A stretch of DNA of 64,000 bases from Mycolicibacterium komossense (GTDB lineage: Bacteria; Actinomycetota; Actinomycetes; Mycobacteriales; Mycobacteriaceae): NCBI RefSeq assembly GCF_025822605.1, contig NZ_JACKTY010000047.1, positions 1,652 through 65,651 of the forward strand, in the 5' to 3' direction. The position numbers and the translations under genes are program-made. Positions 47,280 through 56,032 of this stretch are shown here, in pieces. A model generated the notes under the pieces. It saw only the letters and a program-made list of their open reading frames with translations. It searched no databases and was not told where the DNA came from. The stretch's first letter is position 1. The number at the start of each line of letters is the position of its first letter.

Positions 47280-48008
47280 ATGCCGCACAACTCTTCTTCC
47301 GGCCCCGTTGCGCTGGTCACCGGTGCCACGTCAGGAATCGGGCGGGCGGTGGCGCTCGACTTGGCCAACGCAGGTTTCACCGTCATCGTGCACGGCCGGG
47401 ACTCCGAACGCGGCGCTGCGACGGTTGCCGAGATCGAGACCAGCGGAGGACAGGCCCGCTTCATCGCCGCAGATCTGGCGGATGCGGCCGCCGTCACCGA
47501 GCTGGCGGAGCAGGCCGGCGACGTCGAGGTGCTGGTGAACAATGGTGGGTTTTCCTGGTTCGGGCCCTCTGCGGAACTCCCGGCAGACACCTTCGCCGAG
47601 CTTTTCGACAGCAACGTGCGGGCCGCGTACCAACTCGTGGCAGCGCTCGCACCGGGAATGGCAGCACGCGGGCACGGCAGCATCATCAGCGTGGACAGCA
47701 TGGCCGGGCGAATCGGTCTGGCCGGAGGTGCCGCATACGGCGCGACCAAGGCCGCACTGACGGCGATGTCGCGGGCGTGGGCTGCCGAGTTCAGCCCGTC
47801 CGGCGTTCGGGTCAACACCGTGGCACCCGGGCCGGTCTACACCGGCGCCGACCGGGACCTCATCGAGAACCTGGGGGCCACCACCCTGCTCAGCCGGGCC
47901 GCGCAACCCGAGGAGGTCTCGGGCGTCGTCGCATTTCTCGCCTCGGATAAGGCGAGCTACATCACCGGCGCCGTCATCCCCGTCGACGGCGGTCGGACGG
48001 CGGTGTGA
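47280..48008 (+). CDS. Short-chain dehydrogenase/reductase
   Basis: This 242-residue NAD(P)-dependent oxidoreductase has the cofactor motif GATSGIG at residues 15-21, the NNGG-type segment VLVNNGGFSWFG, catalytic Ser in IISVDSMAG, YGATK for Tyr/Lys, and the C-terminal SYITGAVIPVDGGRT. Its substrate is unknown. It follows the two-operator promoter and overlaps the nitroreductase-like gene (GTGA), forming a three-gene operon. Confidence 0.92.
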   Translation: MPHNSSSGPVALVTGATSGIGRAVALDLANAGFTVIVHGRDSERGAATVAEIETSGGQARFIAADLADAAAVTELAEQAGDVEVLVNNGGFSWFGPSAELPADTFAELFDSNVRAAYQLVAALAPGMAARGHGSIISVDSMAGRIGLAGGAAYGATKAALTAMSRAWAAEFSPSGVRVNTVAPGPVYTGADRDLIENLGATTLLSRAAQPEEVSGVVAFLASDKASYITGAVIPVDGGRTAV

Positions 48009-48457
48009 CGGACATGCCCGACTCCTGCCAACCCAGCCCGAGCAAACGAGTGCGAGACCAGGTCACGCTGTACGAGGCCACCGACGGACGCCAAGGCGGC
48101 ACGCTCGAGGGCCGTCCGGTCGTCATCTTGACCACCACCGGAGCCAAGACCGGGAATGTCAGGAAGAACCCCGTCATGCGGATCAAGGACGGCGACGTCT
48201 ACGTCGCCGTCGCGTCGAACGCCGGAGCGCAGCACGACCCGGCGTGGTACGCCAATGTCAAAGCCCATCCAGTGATTTCGCTACAAGACGGCGCCATCGT
48301 GCGCCGGGTGCGGGCCCGGGAGGTGTTCGGCGAGGAGAAGTCGCGGTGGTGGCTCGTCGCCGAACGCGACTGGCCCCATTTCCCCGAATACCGCGCCAAG
48401 GCAGCCGGCCGCGACATCCCTGTCCTGCTACTCGAGCCCGTCGAGGAGGAACGATGA
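48005..48457 (+). CDS. Deazaflavin (F420)-dependent nitroreductase-family protein
   Basis: This 150-residue protein belongs to the Ddn/DUF385 split-barrel family. VVILTTTGAKTGNVRKNPVM is the F420 phosphate-binding region and VAVASNAGAQHDPAWYANV the core. Such proteins reduce quinones or nitro compounds with F420H2. It starts at GTG 48005, overlapping the SDR stop, and ends overlapping the TetR start (ATGA), so all three are translationally coupled. Confidence 0.9.
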   Translation: MTDMPDSCQPSPSKRVRDQVTLYEATDGRQGGTLEGRPVVILTTTGAKTGNVRKNPVMRIKDGDVYVAVASNAGAQHDPAWYANVKAHPVISLQDGAIVRRVRAREVFGEEKSRWWLVAERDWPHFPEYRAKAAGRDIPVLLLEPVEEER

Positions 48458-49032
48458 AGACCAAGCCGGCCAGGGAACGGCTGCTCGACGCTGCCAACGA
48501 TCTGTTCTACCGCGAGGGCGTTCAGACGGTCGGTATCGACCGGGTCATCGAAGAGGCCGGAGTAGCCAAGGCCTCCTTGTACAACACCTTCGGCAGTAAA
48601 GAGGCCTTGGTGCGGGCCTACCTCGAAGCCCGGCATGCCGGAACCACCGACCGGCTACTCGCCGCGGTCGAGGGCGAGACCGATCCGCGGGCGCGGCTGC
48701 TCGCGGTCTTCGACGCACAGGGAGAACTGTTCGCCCAACCCGGTTTTCGCGGCTGCGCATTCGCCACCGCAAGTGCCGAGGCGCCCGGCGGCGGACTCGT
48801 AGAAAAAGCCGCCGACGAGTACCGCGCCGATATCCGCGGGCTGCTGACCCGACTCGCGGAGGAGGCGGGCGCCGCCGACCCCGTGGTCCTGGGCCGTCAG
48901 CTGCAACTCATCTACGACGGCGCCGGCCTCGGTGCCCGCATGGACCGCGACCCGTCGACCGCACACGTTGCCCGCGCAGCGGCTGAACAGCTCATCGATG
49001 CCGCGATCAGGCCTAGCGCGTCACCTCGCTGA
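48454..49032 (+). CDS. TetR-family transcriptional regulator of the SDR operon
   Basis: This 192-residue protein has an N-terminal TetR HTH (ERLLDAANDLFYREGVQTVG, then IEEAGVAKASLYNTFGSKEA) and a ligand-binding domain with one Cys (GFRGCAFATA). The ATG at 48454 follows GAGGAGGA. Being last in the operon, it most likely represses it through the TAGAC-N6-GTCTA sites upstream of the SDR gene. Its 3' end overlaps the convergent carbonic anhydrase gene by 20 bases. Confidence 0.9.
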   Translation: MKTKPARERLLDAANDLFYREGVQTVGIDRVIEEAGVAKASLYNTFGSKEALVRAYLEARHAGTTDRLLAAVEGETDPRARLLAVFDAQGELFAQPGFRGCAFATASAEAPGGGLVEKAADEYRADIRGLLTRLAEEAGAADPVVLGRQLQLIYDGAGLGARMDRDPSTAHVARAAAEQLIDAAIRPSASPR

Positions 49033-49504
49033 GCAGGCCGGTCGCGACGTCGAAGACGAATCCGCGCAGCGATTCGTGTTTGGTTACGAACGGGCTGGCG
49101 TCGATCCGCCGCAACGACTGCCGGACGTCCTCGTCGATGTCGGCGAACGCCTCCGCCGCCCATCCGGGCTTGATGCCGGTCTCGGATTGGATATCGCCTT
49201 TGAAAGCGTCGTCGGTGAAAGTGAGCATCCCGCAGTCGGTGTGATGAATGAGGATGATCTCCTTGGTACCGAGCAACCGCTGACTGATCGCCAGCGAGCG
49301 GATCTCGTCGTCGGTGACCACTCCCCCGGCATTGCGGATGACGTGAGCCTCACCGCCGCCGAGACCGAGGATGCGGTACACGTCGAGCCGGGCGTCCATA
49401 CAGGCCACAACTGCCACGTGCTTACTGGGCGGCAGCGGCAGCGGACCGCTGAAGGTGCGGGCGTACTCCGCGTTGTTGGCCAGGTATTCGTCGGTGACGG
49501 TCAT
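49013..49504 (-). CDS. Beta-class carbonic anhydrase
   Basis: This 163-residue zinc enzyme hydrates CO2. The ligands are Cys35 (VACMDARLD, with the Asp37/Arg39 dyad), His88 and Cys91 (HHTDCG). The length and sequence follow Rv1284 (CanA), which is next to cysD in M. tuberculosis as well. It could supply bicarbonate for carboxylases. It starts at 49504, and its stop lies inside the convergent TetR gene. Confidence 0.95.
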   Translation of the reverse strand: MTVTDEYLANNAEYARTFSGPLPLPPSKHVAVVACMDARLDVYRILGLGGGEAHVIRNAGGVVTDDEIRSLAISQRLLGTKEIILIHHTDCGMLTFTDDAFKGDIQSETGIKPGWAAEAFADIDEDVRQSLRRIDASPFVTKHESLRGFVFDVATGLLSEVTR

Positions 49505-49577
49505 CGTTCGACGCTAACAACGCCAGCGCGCGAGCCCAGGGCTTAACTCAGCTAGATCGCAATGACGGCAAGACTGA

Positions 49578-49610
49578 CAAGGCCCCGGGGCGTCGATCCC
49601 CGAGGCCTTG
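49578..49610. terminator. Strong GC-rich hairpin (likely terminator)
   Basis: CAAGGCCCCGGGG and CCCCGAGGCCTTG form a 13-base stem with one mismatch around a 7-base loop. It lies 21 bases after the stop of the 102-residue exported protein gene (minus strand) and before the carbonic anhydrase start. It has no T-tract. Confidence 0.65.
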
Positions 49611-49631
49611 CAAGTCACGCCGGTGCCGCTA

Positions 49632-49940
49632 TCAGCCCGGTTCGGCCGACGTCGGTGTCGTCGTGATCGACGGGGACGCTTTCGGCGTCGCCGGGGTCGA
49701 TGGCGGCGTCGTCACGGAAGTCGTCACCGCGGTGCTGGCGACCGGCGCTTCGGGCGCCTCCGAGGCCGGGGACTCCGAAGTGGGGAACGGCACCACCGGC
49801 GTCGCCGGGTCCGACACCACCGAATTGCTGGTCTCGGAGTTGACCGCCACTCCCAGCGCGCCCAACGCCACAACTGCGGCACCGCCGATCGCGGCGGCGA
49901 AGAGCTTTACCCGGGCCGGGCTGTTGTTGTTGTTGTTCAC
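49632..49940 (-). CDS. Small exported Thr/Pro/Ser-rich protein
   Basis: This 102-residue protein has a short Asn-rich start (MNNNNNSPARVKLF), one hydrophobic segment (AAAIGGAAVVALGALGVAV) and a long low-complexity Thr/Pro/Ser/Ala tail. It is probably a membrane-anchored or secreted cell-envelope protein. Its hydrophobic part resembles that of the next gene (KLLAAVIGGGSLVTMG), so the two may be diverged paralogues. A strong hairpin follows it. Confidence 0.72.
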   Translation of the reverse strand: MNNNNNSPARVKLFAAAIGGAAVVALGALGVAVNSETSNSVVSDPATPVVPFPTSESPASEAPEAPVASTAVTTSVTTPPSTPATPKASPSITTTPTSAEPG

Positions 49941-50079
49941 GTCTGACCACTCCGTTCCGGTCTGCTTCGGGCTGTTTCAGGGGAGCGTCGTTGCACCCCT
50001 TCGCGGCCCTGGTTAACCAAAGCGAACAGACACGAAACGTTCAGCGAAAACACAGCCGCCCCGCGCGGCCGGGAGTCGG

Positions 50080-50346
50080 TTACTTGTAGGCCTTGGCCTT
50101 CACCTCAGGTGCAGCCTTCGCCGTGGGCAATACGCTGCCCGGCAACGTCGTGGTGGCAGCCACCTCGGTCACCGTCACACCGCGGGTCATCGGCCCGGAC
50201 ACAATCGACGTGCCAGCGGCCGGCTGACTGCCGACCATCGCGGTGACGATCCCCATCGTCACCAGGCTGCCGCCGCCGATGACCGCGGCCAGCAACTTGG
50301 TTGTCCTGCGCCTGCCGTCTCCCACCCTGGAATCTCCCTCAGTCAC
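50080..50346 (-). CDS. Small exported protein, probable paralogue of its neighbour
   Basis: This 88-residue protein has a basic start (RVGDGRRRTTKLLAAVIGGG), a hydrophobic helix (LVTMGIVTAMVG) and a Thr/Val/Ala/Lys-rich tail. GTG at 50346 is the assumed start. No known domain is seen. The layout matches the 102-residue protein 139 bases downstream, which suggests an old duplication and a shared envelope role. Confidence 0.65.
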   Translation of the reverse strand: MTEGDSRVGDGRRRTTKLLAAVIGGGSLVTMGIVTAMVGSQPAAGTSIVSGPMTRGVTVTEVAATTTLPGSVLPTAKAAPEVKAKAYK

Positions 50347-50573
50347 TCACGCTCTCACCCAGGGGAAATCACCGCGCTTGCATACAGCAAACACCCCCCT
50401 GCGGGGAAGTGAATCGTGTCAAGCTTGGGGAAACCTGAAGACATCCGGCCATGGCTCTGTGAATTCGCGTCCCCTCGGCGCCCCGTAGCGGCGCGCCGGG
50501 GCATGGCCCTCAGGTCTCCCGCAGGGCACATCTCTTACCCTGTGCGCATGCGGCATGGTCGGAGCACTCGCGG

Positions 50574-51545
50574 ATGACGCGGTTCCTCGCCCGTCGTCTG
50601 CTCAACTACGTGGTGCTCTTGGTGCTGGCGTCGTTTCTGACGTTCTGCCTCACCTCGCTGGCATTCAAGCCCCTCGACAGTCTCGAACAGCGCAACCCGC
50701 GACCGCCGTCGGCGGTCATCGCCGCCAAGGCCGCCGAACTCGACCTCGACAAGCCGATTCCACTGCGTTACCTGCACTGGGCAGCCAACGCGGCGCAGGG
50801 GAACTTCGGCACGACGGTGACCGGACACCCCGTCGGGGAAGAACTCGGCCGCCGGATCGGCGTCAGCCTGCGACTGGTGATCCTCGGGTCGTTGTTCGGC
50901 ACGGTGATCGGCGTACTGGTGGGCGCTTGGAGCGCCGTGCGGCAGTACCGGCTCTCGGACCGGGTGGTCACCGCGGCGTCGCTGCTGGTACTGGCGACCC
51001 CCACCTTCGTGATCGCGAACCTGCTGTCCCTGATCGCGGTGCAGGTGAACTCCAACTTCGGGATCCAACTGTCCTACACCGGCGAGACGTCACCCGACGT
51101 CGTCGGGCTGTGGAACCAGATCGCGGACCGACTGATGCATCTTCTGCTGCCGACCTTGGCGCTGTCGCTCGGCTCGATCGCCGGGTATAGCCGCTATCAG
51201 CGCAACGCGATGCTCGACGTGCTCGGGCAGGACTTCATCCGGACCGCCCGCGCCAAGGGGCTGACCCGACGTCAGGCGTTGTTCAAACACGGTCTGCGCA
51301 CCGCACTGATCCCGATGGCCACGCTGTTCGCCTACAGCGTCGGCGGTCTCGTCGTCGGCGCCGTCTTCGTCGAGAAGATCTTCGGCTGGCACGGCATGGG
51401 TGAATGGCTGATCCAGGGCATCAGTACCCAAGACACCAACATCATCGCGGCCATCACGGTGTTCGCGGGCGGGGTCATCCTGTTGTCCGGGTTGCTCTCC
51501 GACGTGGTCTATGCGGCGCTGGATCCGCGAGTGCGGGTGTCATGA
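50574..51545 (+). CDS. oppB: Oligopeptide ABC transporter permease OppB
   Basis: This 323-residue inner-membrane permease has about six helices and the EAA-type loop DFIRTARAKGLTRRQALFKHGLRTALIP that contacts the ATPase. It forms the channel with OppC for uptake of peptides. It is first in oppBCDA, following a 227-base non-coding gap, and overlaps oppC (ATGA). The M. tuberculosis counterpart is Rv1283c. Confidence 0.94.
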   Translation: MTRFLARRLLNYVVLLVLASFLTFCLTSLAFKPLDSLEQRNPRPPSAVIAAKAAELDLDKPIPLRYLHWAANAAQGNFGTTVTGHPVGEELGRRIGVSLRLVILGSLFGTVIGVLVGAWSAVRQYRLSDRVVTAASLLVLATPTFVIANLLSLIAVQVNSNFGIQLSYTGETSPDVVGLWNQIADRLMHLLLPTLALSLGSIAGYSRYQRNAMLDVLGQDFIRTARAKGLTRRQALFKHGLRTALIPMATLFAYSVGGLVVGAVFVEKIFGWHGMGEWLIQGISTQDTNIIAAITVFAGGVILLSGLLSDVVYAALDPRVRVS

Positions 51546-52477
51546 GCGAACCGGTGACCAGCGAATCGTCGACATCGGCCAAGGCCGGGGTCGATCCCCC
51601 CCTGTTCGCGTCGCGCCGCACCCTGGTGTGGCGCCGGTTCCTGCGCAACCGGCCCGCCGCGGTGGCTCTGGTCCTGCTCGCGCTGATGTTCGTGGGCTGT
51701 TACGCGTTACCCCCGCTGCTGCCGTGGTCCTACACCGACCTCGATTTCTATTCGCTGCAACAACCGCCAACCAGCAGCCACTGGTTCGGCACCAACGCAC
51801 TGGGCCAGGACCTGCTCGCCCAGACGCTGCGCGGAATGCAGAAGTCGATGCTGATCGGCGTCTGCGTGGCGGTGATCTCGACGGCCATCGCGGCCGCGGT
51901 GGGCTCGGTGGCGGGCTATTTCGGCGGCTGGCGGGATCGGACATTGATGTGGTTCGTCGACCTGCTCCTGGTGGTTCCGAGTTTTATCCTGATCGCGATC
52001 GTGACGCCTCGGATCCACCAGGGCGGCGGCGTGGTGGCGCTGATCGTGCTGCTCTCGGTATTCGGCTGGATGATCAGTTCGCGGATGGTGCGCGGGATGA
52101 CGATCAGCCTCCGCGAACGCGAATTCGTCCAGGCCGCAAGATATATGGGGGTGTCGAACTGGCGGATCATCGTCCGGCACATCCTGCCGAACGTGGCGTC
52201 CATCCTGATCATCGACACCGCGCTCAACGTCGGCGTGGCCATCTTGGCCGAAACCGGGCTGAGTTTCCTGGGTTTCGGCATTCAGCCGCCTGACGTATCT
52301 CTGGGCACCCTGATCGCTGACGGCACCAGATCGGCGACGACGTTTCCGTGGGTGTTTCTTTTCCCCGCCGGTGTGCTGGTGCTGATCATCATGTGCGCCA
52401 ACCTGATCGGCGACGGCCTGCGCGATGCAGTCGACCCCGGCGCAGGTAACCTCCGTCGTCGGAAGCGCAAGCGGTGA
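51542..52477 (+). CDS. oppC: Oligopeptide ABC transporter permease OppC
   Basis: This 311-residue permease has six predicted helices and the EAA loop (EFVQAARYMGVSNWRIIVRH). Its N-terminal extension (FASRRTLVWRRFLRNRPAAV) is the OppC type. The ATG at 51542 overlaps oppB. The end overlaps the ATPase gene (GTGA), so all three are coupled. Confidence 0.94.
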   Translation: MSEPVTSESSTSAKAGVDPPLFASRRTLVWRRFLRNRPAAVALVLLALMFVGCYALPPLLPWSYTDLDFYSLQQPPTSSHWFGTNALGQDLLAQTLRGMQKSMLIGVCVAVISTAIAAAVGSVAGYFGGWRDRTLMWFVDLLLVVPSFILIAIVTPRIHQGGGVVALIVLLSVFGWMISSRMVRGMTISLREREFVQAARYMGVSNWRIIVRHILPNVASILIIDTALNVGVAILAETGLSFLGFGIQPPDVSLGTLIADGTRSATTFPWVFLFPAGVLVLIIMCANLIGDGLRDAVDPGAGNLRRRKRKR

Positions 52478-54318
52478 GCGCGCTGCTCGAGGTCACCGAC
52501 CTCGCCGTCACCTTCCCCACCGATAACGCGCCGGTAACCGCCGTGCGCGGCCTGAGCTTCCACGTCGACCCCGGTGAAGTGGTCGCCGTCGTGGGCGAAT
52601 CCGGTTCGGGTAAGTCCGCCACCGCGATGGCACTGATCGGCCTGCTGCCCGACTATGCCGAAGTGTCCGGCTCAGTGCGACTGCGCGGTGACGAACTGAT
52701 CGGGATGGACGACGGGCCGATGTCACAGGTGCGGGGCAAGGCGATCGGCACGGTGTTCCAGGACCCGATGTCGGCGCTGACCCCGGTGTACACCGTCGGT
52801 GACCAGATCGCCGAGGCGATCACCGTCCACCAGCCTCGATCTGATCGGGCCGCGGCTCAACGGCGGGCGATCGAGCTGCTCGAACTGGTCGGGATCCGCC
52901 AGCCCGAACGGCGCGCGAAGGCGTTCCCGCACGAACTGTCCGGCGGTGAACGCCAGCGGGTGGTGATCGCGATCGCGATCGCGAACAACCCGGACCTGTT
53001 GATCTGCGACGAGCCGACCACCGCCCTCGACGTCACCGTCCAGGCCCAGATCCTCGACGTCCTCAAGACGGCGCGGGATGTCACCGGCGCGGGCGTGCTG
53101 ATCATCACCCACGATCTCGGTGTGGTCGCCGAATTCGCCGACCGCGCCATGGTCATGTACGCCGGGCGTGCGGTCGAAGAGGCCTCGGTCGGCGCCCTGT
53201 ACCGGGACCGCCGGATGCCCTACACCGTCGGCCTGCTGGGCTCGGTCCCCCGACTCGACGCCCGCCAGGGGCAGCGACTGGTCCCGATCCCGGGTGCTCC
53301 GCCCTCGCTGGCCGGCCTCGACCCCGGCTGCCCGTTCGCCCCACGCTGCCCACTCGTCGTCGACGAATGCCGCACGACGGAACCGGACCTGCTGCCGGTC
53401 GGCGATGCGACGGCCGGACCGCACAACGCGGCCTGCATCCGTACCGACGAGGTCACCGGGCGCAGTGCCGACGAGATCTTCGGCGTCCCTGCGGCCCCTG
53501 CCTCCGCTGAGGCGCAGCCGTCGGGTGATGTGGTCCTTCGGGTACGTGACCTCGTCAAGACCTACCGGCTGACCAAGGGAGTGGTGTTCCGCCGCACCAT
53601 CGGCGAGGTCCGCGCGGTCGACGGCATCACCTTCGAACTGCCCAGGGGCCGCACCCTGGGCATCGTCGGGGAATCGGGGTCGGGGAAATCGACCACGCTG
53701 CACCAGATCCTGGAGTTGAACGCTCCCCAGTCCGGCTCGATCGAGGTGCTCGGCAACGACGTCGCGGGTCTGGACAGCGCTGCCCGGCGGGCGCTGCGGC
53801 GCGATCTCCAGGTGGTCTTCCAGGATCCGGTGGCATCCCTGGATCCACGCCTACCGGTGTCGGAAGTGCTGGCAGAGCCGTTGCACGCCAACGGCTTCGA
53901 CAAGGCCGCCAGCCAATCGAGGGTGGCCGAGCTGCTCGACATCGTCGGGCTGCGCCACAGCGATGCCAGCCGCTATCCGGCCGAGTTCTCCGGCGGCCAG
54001 AAACAGCGGATCGGGATCGCGCGGGCGCTGGCGCTACAGCCGAAGATCCTGGCTCTCGACGAGCCGGTGTCCGCTCTGGACGTGTCGATTCAGGCCGGCA
54101 TCCTCAATCTGCTGCTGGATCTGCAACAGCGCTTCGGCCTGTCGTATCTGTTCGTCTCTCATGACCTCTCGGTGGTCAAACACCTCGCGCACCGGGTGGC
54201 TGTGATGCACAAAGGCGTCATCGTCGAACAGGGTGAGGCGGACGCCGTGTTCAGCCACCCACAACACGAGTACACCAAGACGTTGCTCGCCGCAGTACCG
54301 CAGCCAACCCCCCGGTAG
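52474..54318 (+). CDS. oppD: Oligopeptide ABC transporter ATPase, two-domain (OppD-OppF fusion type)
   Basis: The 614-residue protein has two nucleotide-binding domains. Domain 1 has Walker A GESGSGKSAT (residues 41-50), SGGERQR and Walker B LLICDEPTTALD. Domain 2 has Walker A GESGSGKSTT (near 400), SGGQKQR and ILALDEPVSALD. The linker carries the Cys-containing CPFAPRCPLVVDECR motif of OppD. It powers peptide import. The start is GTG overlapping oppC, and oppA follows 5 bases later. Confidence 0.95.
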   Translation: MSALLEVTDLAVTFPTDNAPVTAVRGLSFHVDPGEVVAVVGESGSGKSATAMALIGLLPDYAEVSGSVRLRGDELIGMDDGPMSQVRGKAIGTVFQDPMSALTPVYTVGDQIAEAITVHQPRSDRAAAQRRAIELLELVGIRQPERRAKAFPHELSGGERQRVVIAIAIANNPDLLICDEPTTALDVTVQAQILDVLKTARDVTGAGVLIITHDLGVVAEFADRAMVMYAGRAVEEASVGALYRDRRMPYTVGLLGSVPRLDARQGQRLVPIPGAPPSLAGLDPGCPFAPRCPLVVDECRTTEPDLLPVGDATAGPHNAACIRTDEVTGRSADEIFGVPAAPASAEAQPSGDVVLRVRDLVKTYRLTKGVVFRRTIGEVRAVDGITFELPRGRTLGIVGESGSGKSTTLHQILELNAPQSGSIEVLGNDVAGLDSAARRALRRDLQVVFQDPVASLDPRLPVSEVLAEPLHANGFDKAASQSRVAELLDIVGLRHSDASRYPAEFSGGQKQRIGIARALALQPKILALDEPVSALDVSIQAGILNLLLDLQQRFGLSYLFVSHDLSVVKHLAHRVAVMHKGVIVEQGEADAVFSHPQHEYTKTLLAAVPQPTPR

Positions 54319-54323
54319 GGTCG

Positions 54324-56018
54324 ATGCGCATGTCGCTTTCCACGACGCTCAGCCGCTGCGCTGCGCTGGTCTTTACCGCCGCACTGATCCTGTCTGGCTG
54401 CTCAGCCGGCCCCAGTCAGCCTCCGCCGGCGGGCGGAAACGCAGAGCTCGGCAGCACCAGCGATATCAACCCGCAGGATGTCGCGGCACTGCGCCAGGGC
54501 GGCACGCTGCGGCTGTCGCTGCCGTCGCTGCCGGCCAACTTCAATGTCCTCAACGTCGACGGTAACGACGCCTCCACCGGCGCGATCATGCGTTGGACGA
54601 TGCCGCGGGCGTTCCGCGTCGCACCCGACGGCAGCACCACGGTCAACACCGACTACTTCACCAATATCGAGCTGACCAGCGAGAACCCGCAGGTGGTGAC
54701 CTACACCATCAACCCCAAGGCGGTCTGGACGGACGGCACGCCGATCACCTGGGAGGACATCGCCTCCGAAACCAGCGCCACCAACGGTAAGGACCCGCGG
54801 TACCTGATCGCCAGTGCATCCGGCAGCGAGCGGGTCGCCTCGGTGATCCGCGGCGTCGACGACCGTCAGGCCGTCATGACATTCGCCAAGCCCTATGCCG
54901 ACTGGAAAGGCATGTTCGCGGGCAACGGAATGCTGTTACCGAAGAAGATGACCGAGAACCCGGACGTCTTCAACAAGGGCTGGCTGACAACGCCCGGCCC
55001 GTCCGCGAGTCCGTTCATGGTCAGTAATGTCGACCGGACCGCGCAACGGATCACGTTGACTCGCAACCCGAAATGGTGGGGTACGCCACCGCTGCTGGAT
55101 TCGGTCACCTATCTGGTGCTCGATGATGCCGCCCTGATACCCGCCCTGCAGAACAACACGATCGACGCCGCCGGACTGGGTTCGCTGGCCGACCTGACCA
55201 CCGCCAGGAACACGGCGGGGATCTCCATCCGGCGCGCGCCGTCACCGAGCTGGTACCACTTCACCTTCAACGGCGCCCCCGGTTCGATCCTGGCCGACAA
55301 GGCGCTGCGCTTGGCCGTCGCCAAGGGCATCGACCGCCAAGCCATCGCCGACGTGACCCAGCGCGGCCTGGTCGACACCCCCGCGCCGCTGAACAACCAC
55401 GTCTACGTCGCCGGGCAGAAGGGCTACCAGGACAACAGCGCAGTGGTTGCCTACGACCCGGAAAAGGCCAAAGCGGAACTCGACGCGCTGGGCTGGAAGA
55501 TGAACGGGCAGTTCCGCGAGAAGGACGGTAAGCAACTGATTGTCCGTGACGTGCTCTACGACGCGGAGAGCACCAAGCAGATCGCCCAGATCGCGCAGAA
55601 CAGCCTGGCCCAGATCGGGGTCAACATGCAGATCGACCCCAAGCCCGGTGACGGCTTCTTCACCAACTGGATTATCGTCGGCAACTTCGATATCGCCCAG
55701 TTCGGCTGGGGCGGAGACGCTTTCGCCCTCGGCAATCTGACGCAGACCTATGTCACCGGCGCCGAGAGCAACTTCGGCAAGATCAGCAGCCCGGAGATCG
55801 ACGCGAAAGTCGAGCAAACCCTCAACGAGCTCGATCCCGATAAGGCGCGCACGCTGGCCAACGAGGTCGACAAGCTGATCTGGGCCGAGGGGTTCAGTCT
55901 GCCGCTGTTCCAGTCGCCGGGCAACATGGCGGTCCGCAGCGCCTTGGCCAACTTCGGACCGGCCGGCCTCGGCGACATCGACTATGCGAAGGTCGGGTTC
56001 ATGAAGTCGGGTTCATGA
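54324..56018 (+). CDS. oppA: Oligopeptide-binding lipoprotein OppA
   Basis: This 564-residue lipoprotein is the substrate-binding component. Its signal ends at lipobox LSGC with Cys26, and the family-5 solute-binding fold follows (GGTLRLSLPSLPANFNVLNV, with KAVWTDGTPITWEDI). The M. tuberculosis counterpart has been linked to glutathione and peptide uptake, so sulfur-containing peptides are plausible cargo. The last codons have been changed by a 14-base duplication, so the protein ends FMKSGS instead of an expected FMK. Confidence 0.92.
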   Translation: MRMSLSTTLSRCAALVFTAALILSGCSAGPSQPPPAGGNAELGSTSDINPQDVAALRQGGTLRLSLPSLPANFNVLNVDGNDASTGAIMRWTMPRAFRVAPDGSTTVNTDYFTNIELTSENPQVVTYTINPKAVWTDGTPITWEDIASETSATNGKDPRYLIASASGSERVASVIRGVDDRQAVMTFAKPYADWKGMFAGNGMLLPKKMTENPDVFNKGWLTTPGPSASPFMVSNVDRTAQRITLTRNPKWWGTPPLLDSVTYLVLDDAALIPALQNNTIDAAGLGSLADLTTARNTAGISIRRAPSPSWYHFTFNGAPGSILADKALRLAVAKGIDRQAIADVTQRGLVDTPAPLNNHVYVAGQKGYQDNSAVVAYDPEKAKAELDALGWKMNGQFREKDGKQLIVRDVLYDAESTKQIAQIAQNSLAQIGVNMQIDPKPGDGFFTNWIIVGNFDIAQFGWGGDAFALGNLTQTYVTGAESNFGKISSPEIDAKVEQTLNELDPDKARTLANEVDKLIWAEGFSLPLFQSPGNMAVRSALANFGPAGLGDIDYAKVGFMKSGS

Positions 56019-56019
56019 A
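55992..56019 (+). repeat. 14-bp tandem duplication at the oppA 3' end
   Basis: GTCGGGTTCATGAA occurs twice in a row (55992-56005, 56006-56019). The unit is not a multiple of three, so the second copy is read in a new frame and adds Ser-Gly-Ser before the stop. Without it the gene would end GFMK then TAG. Confidence 0.9.
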
Positions 56020-56032
56020 GTAGCCCACCCGA

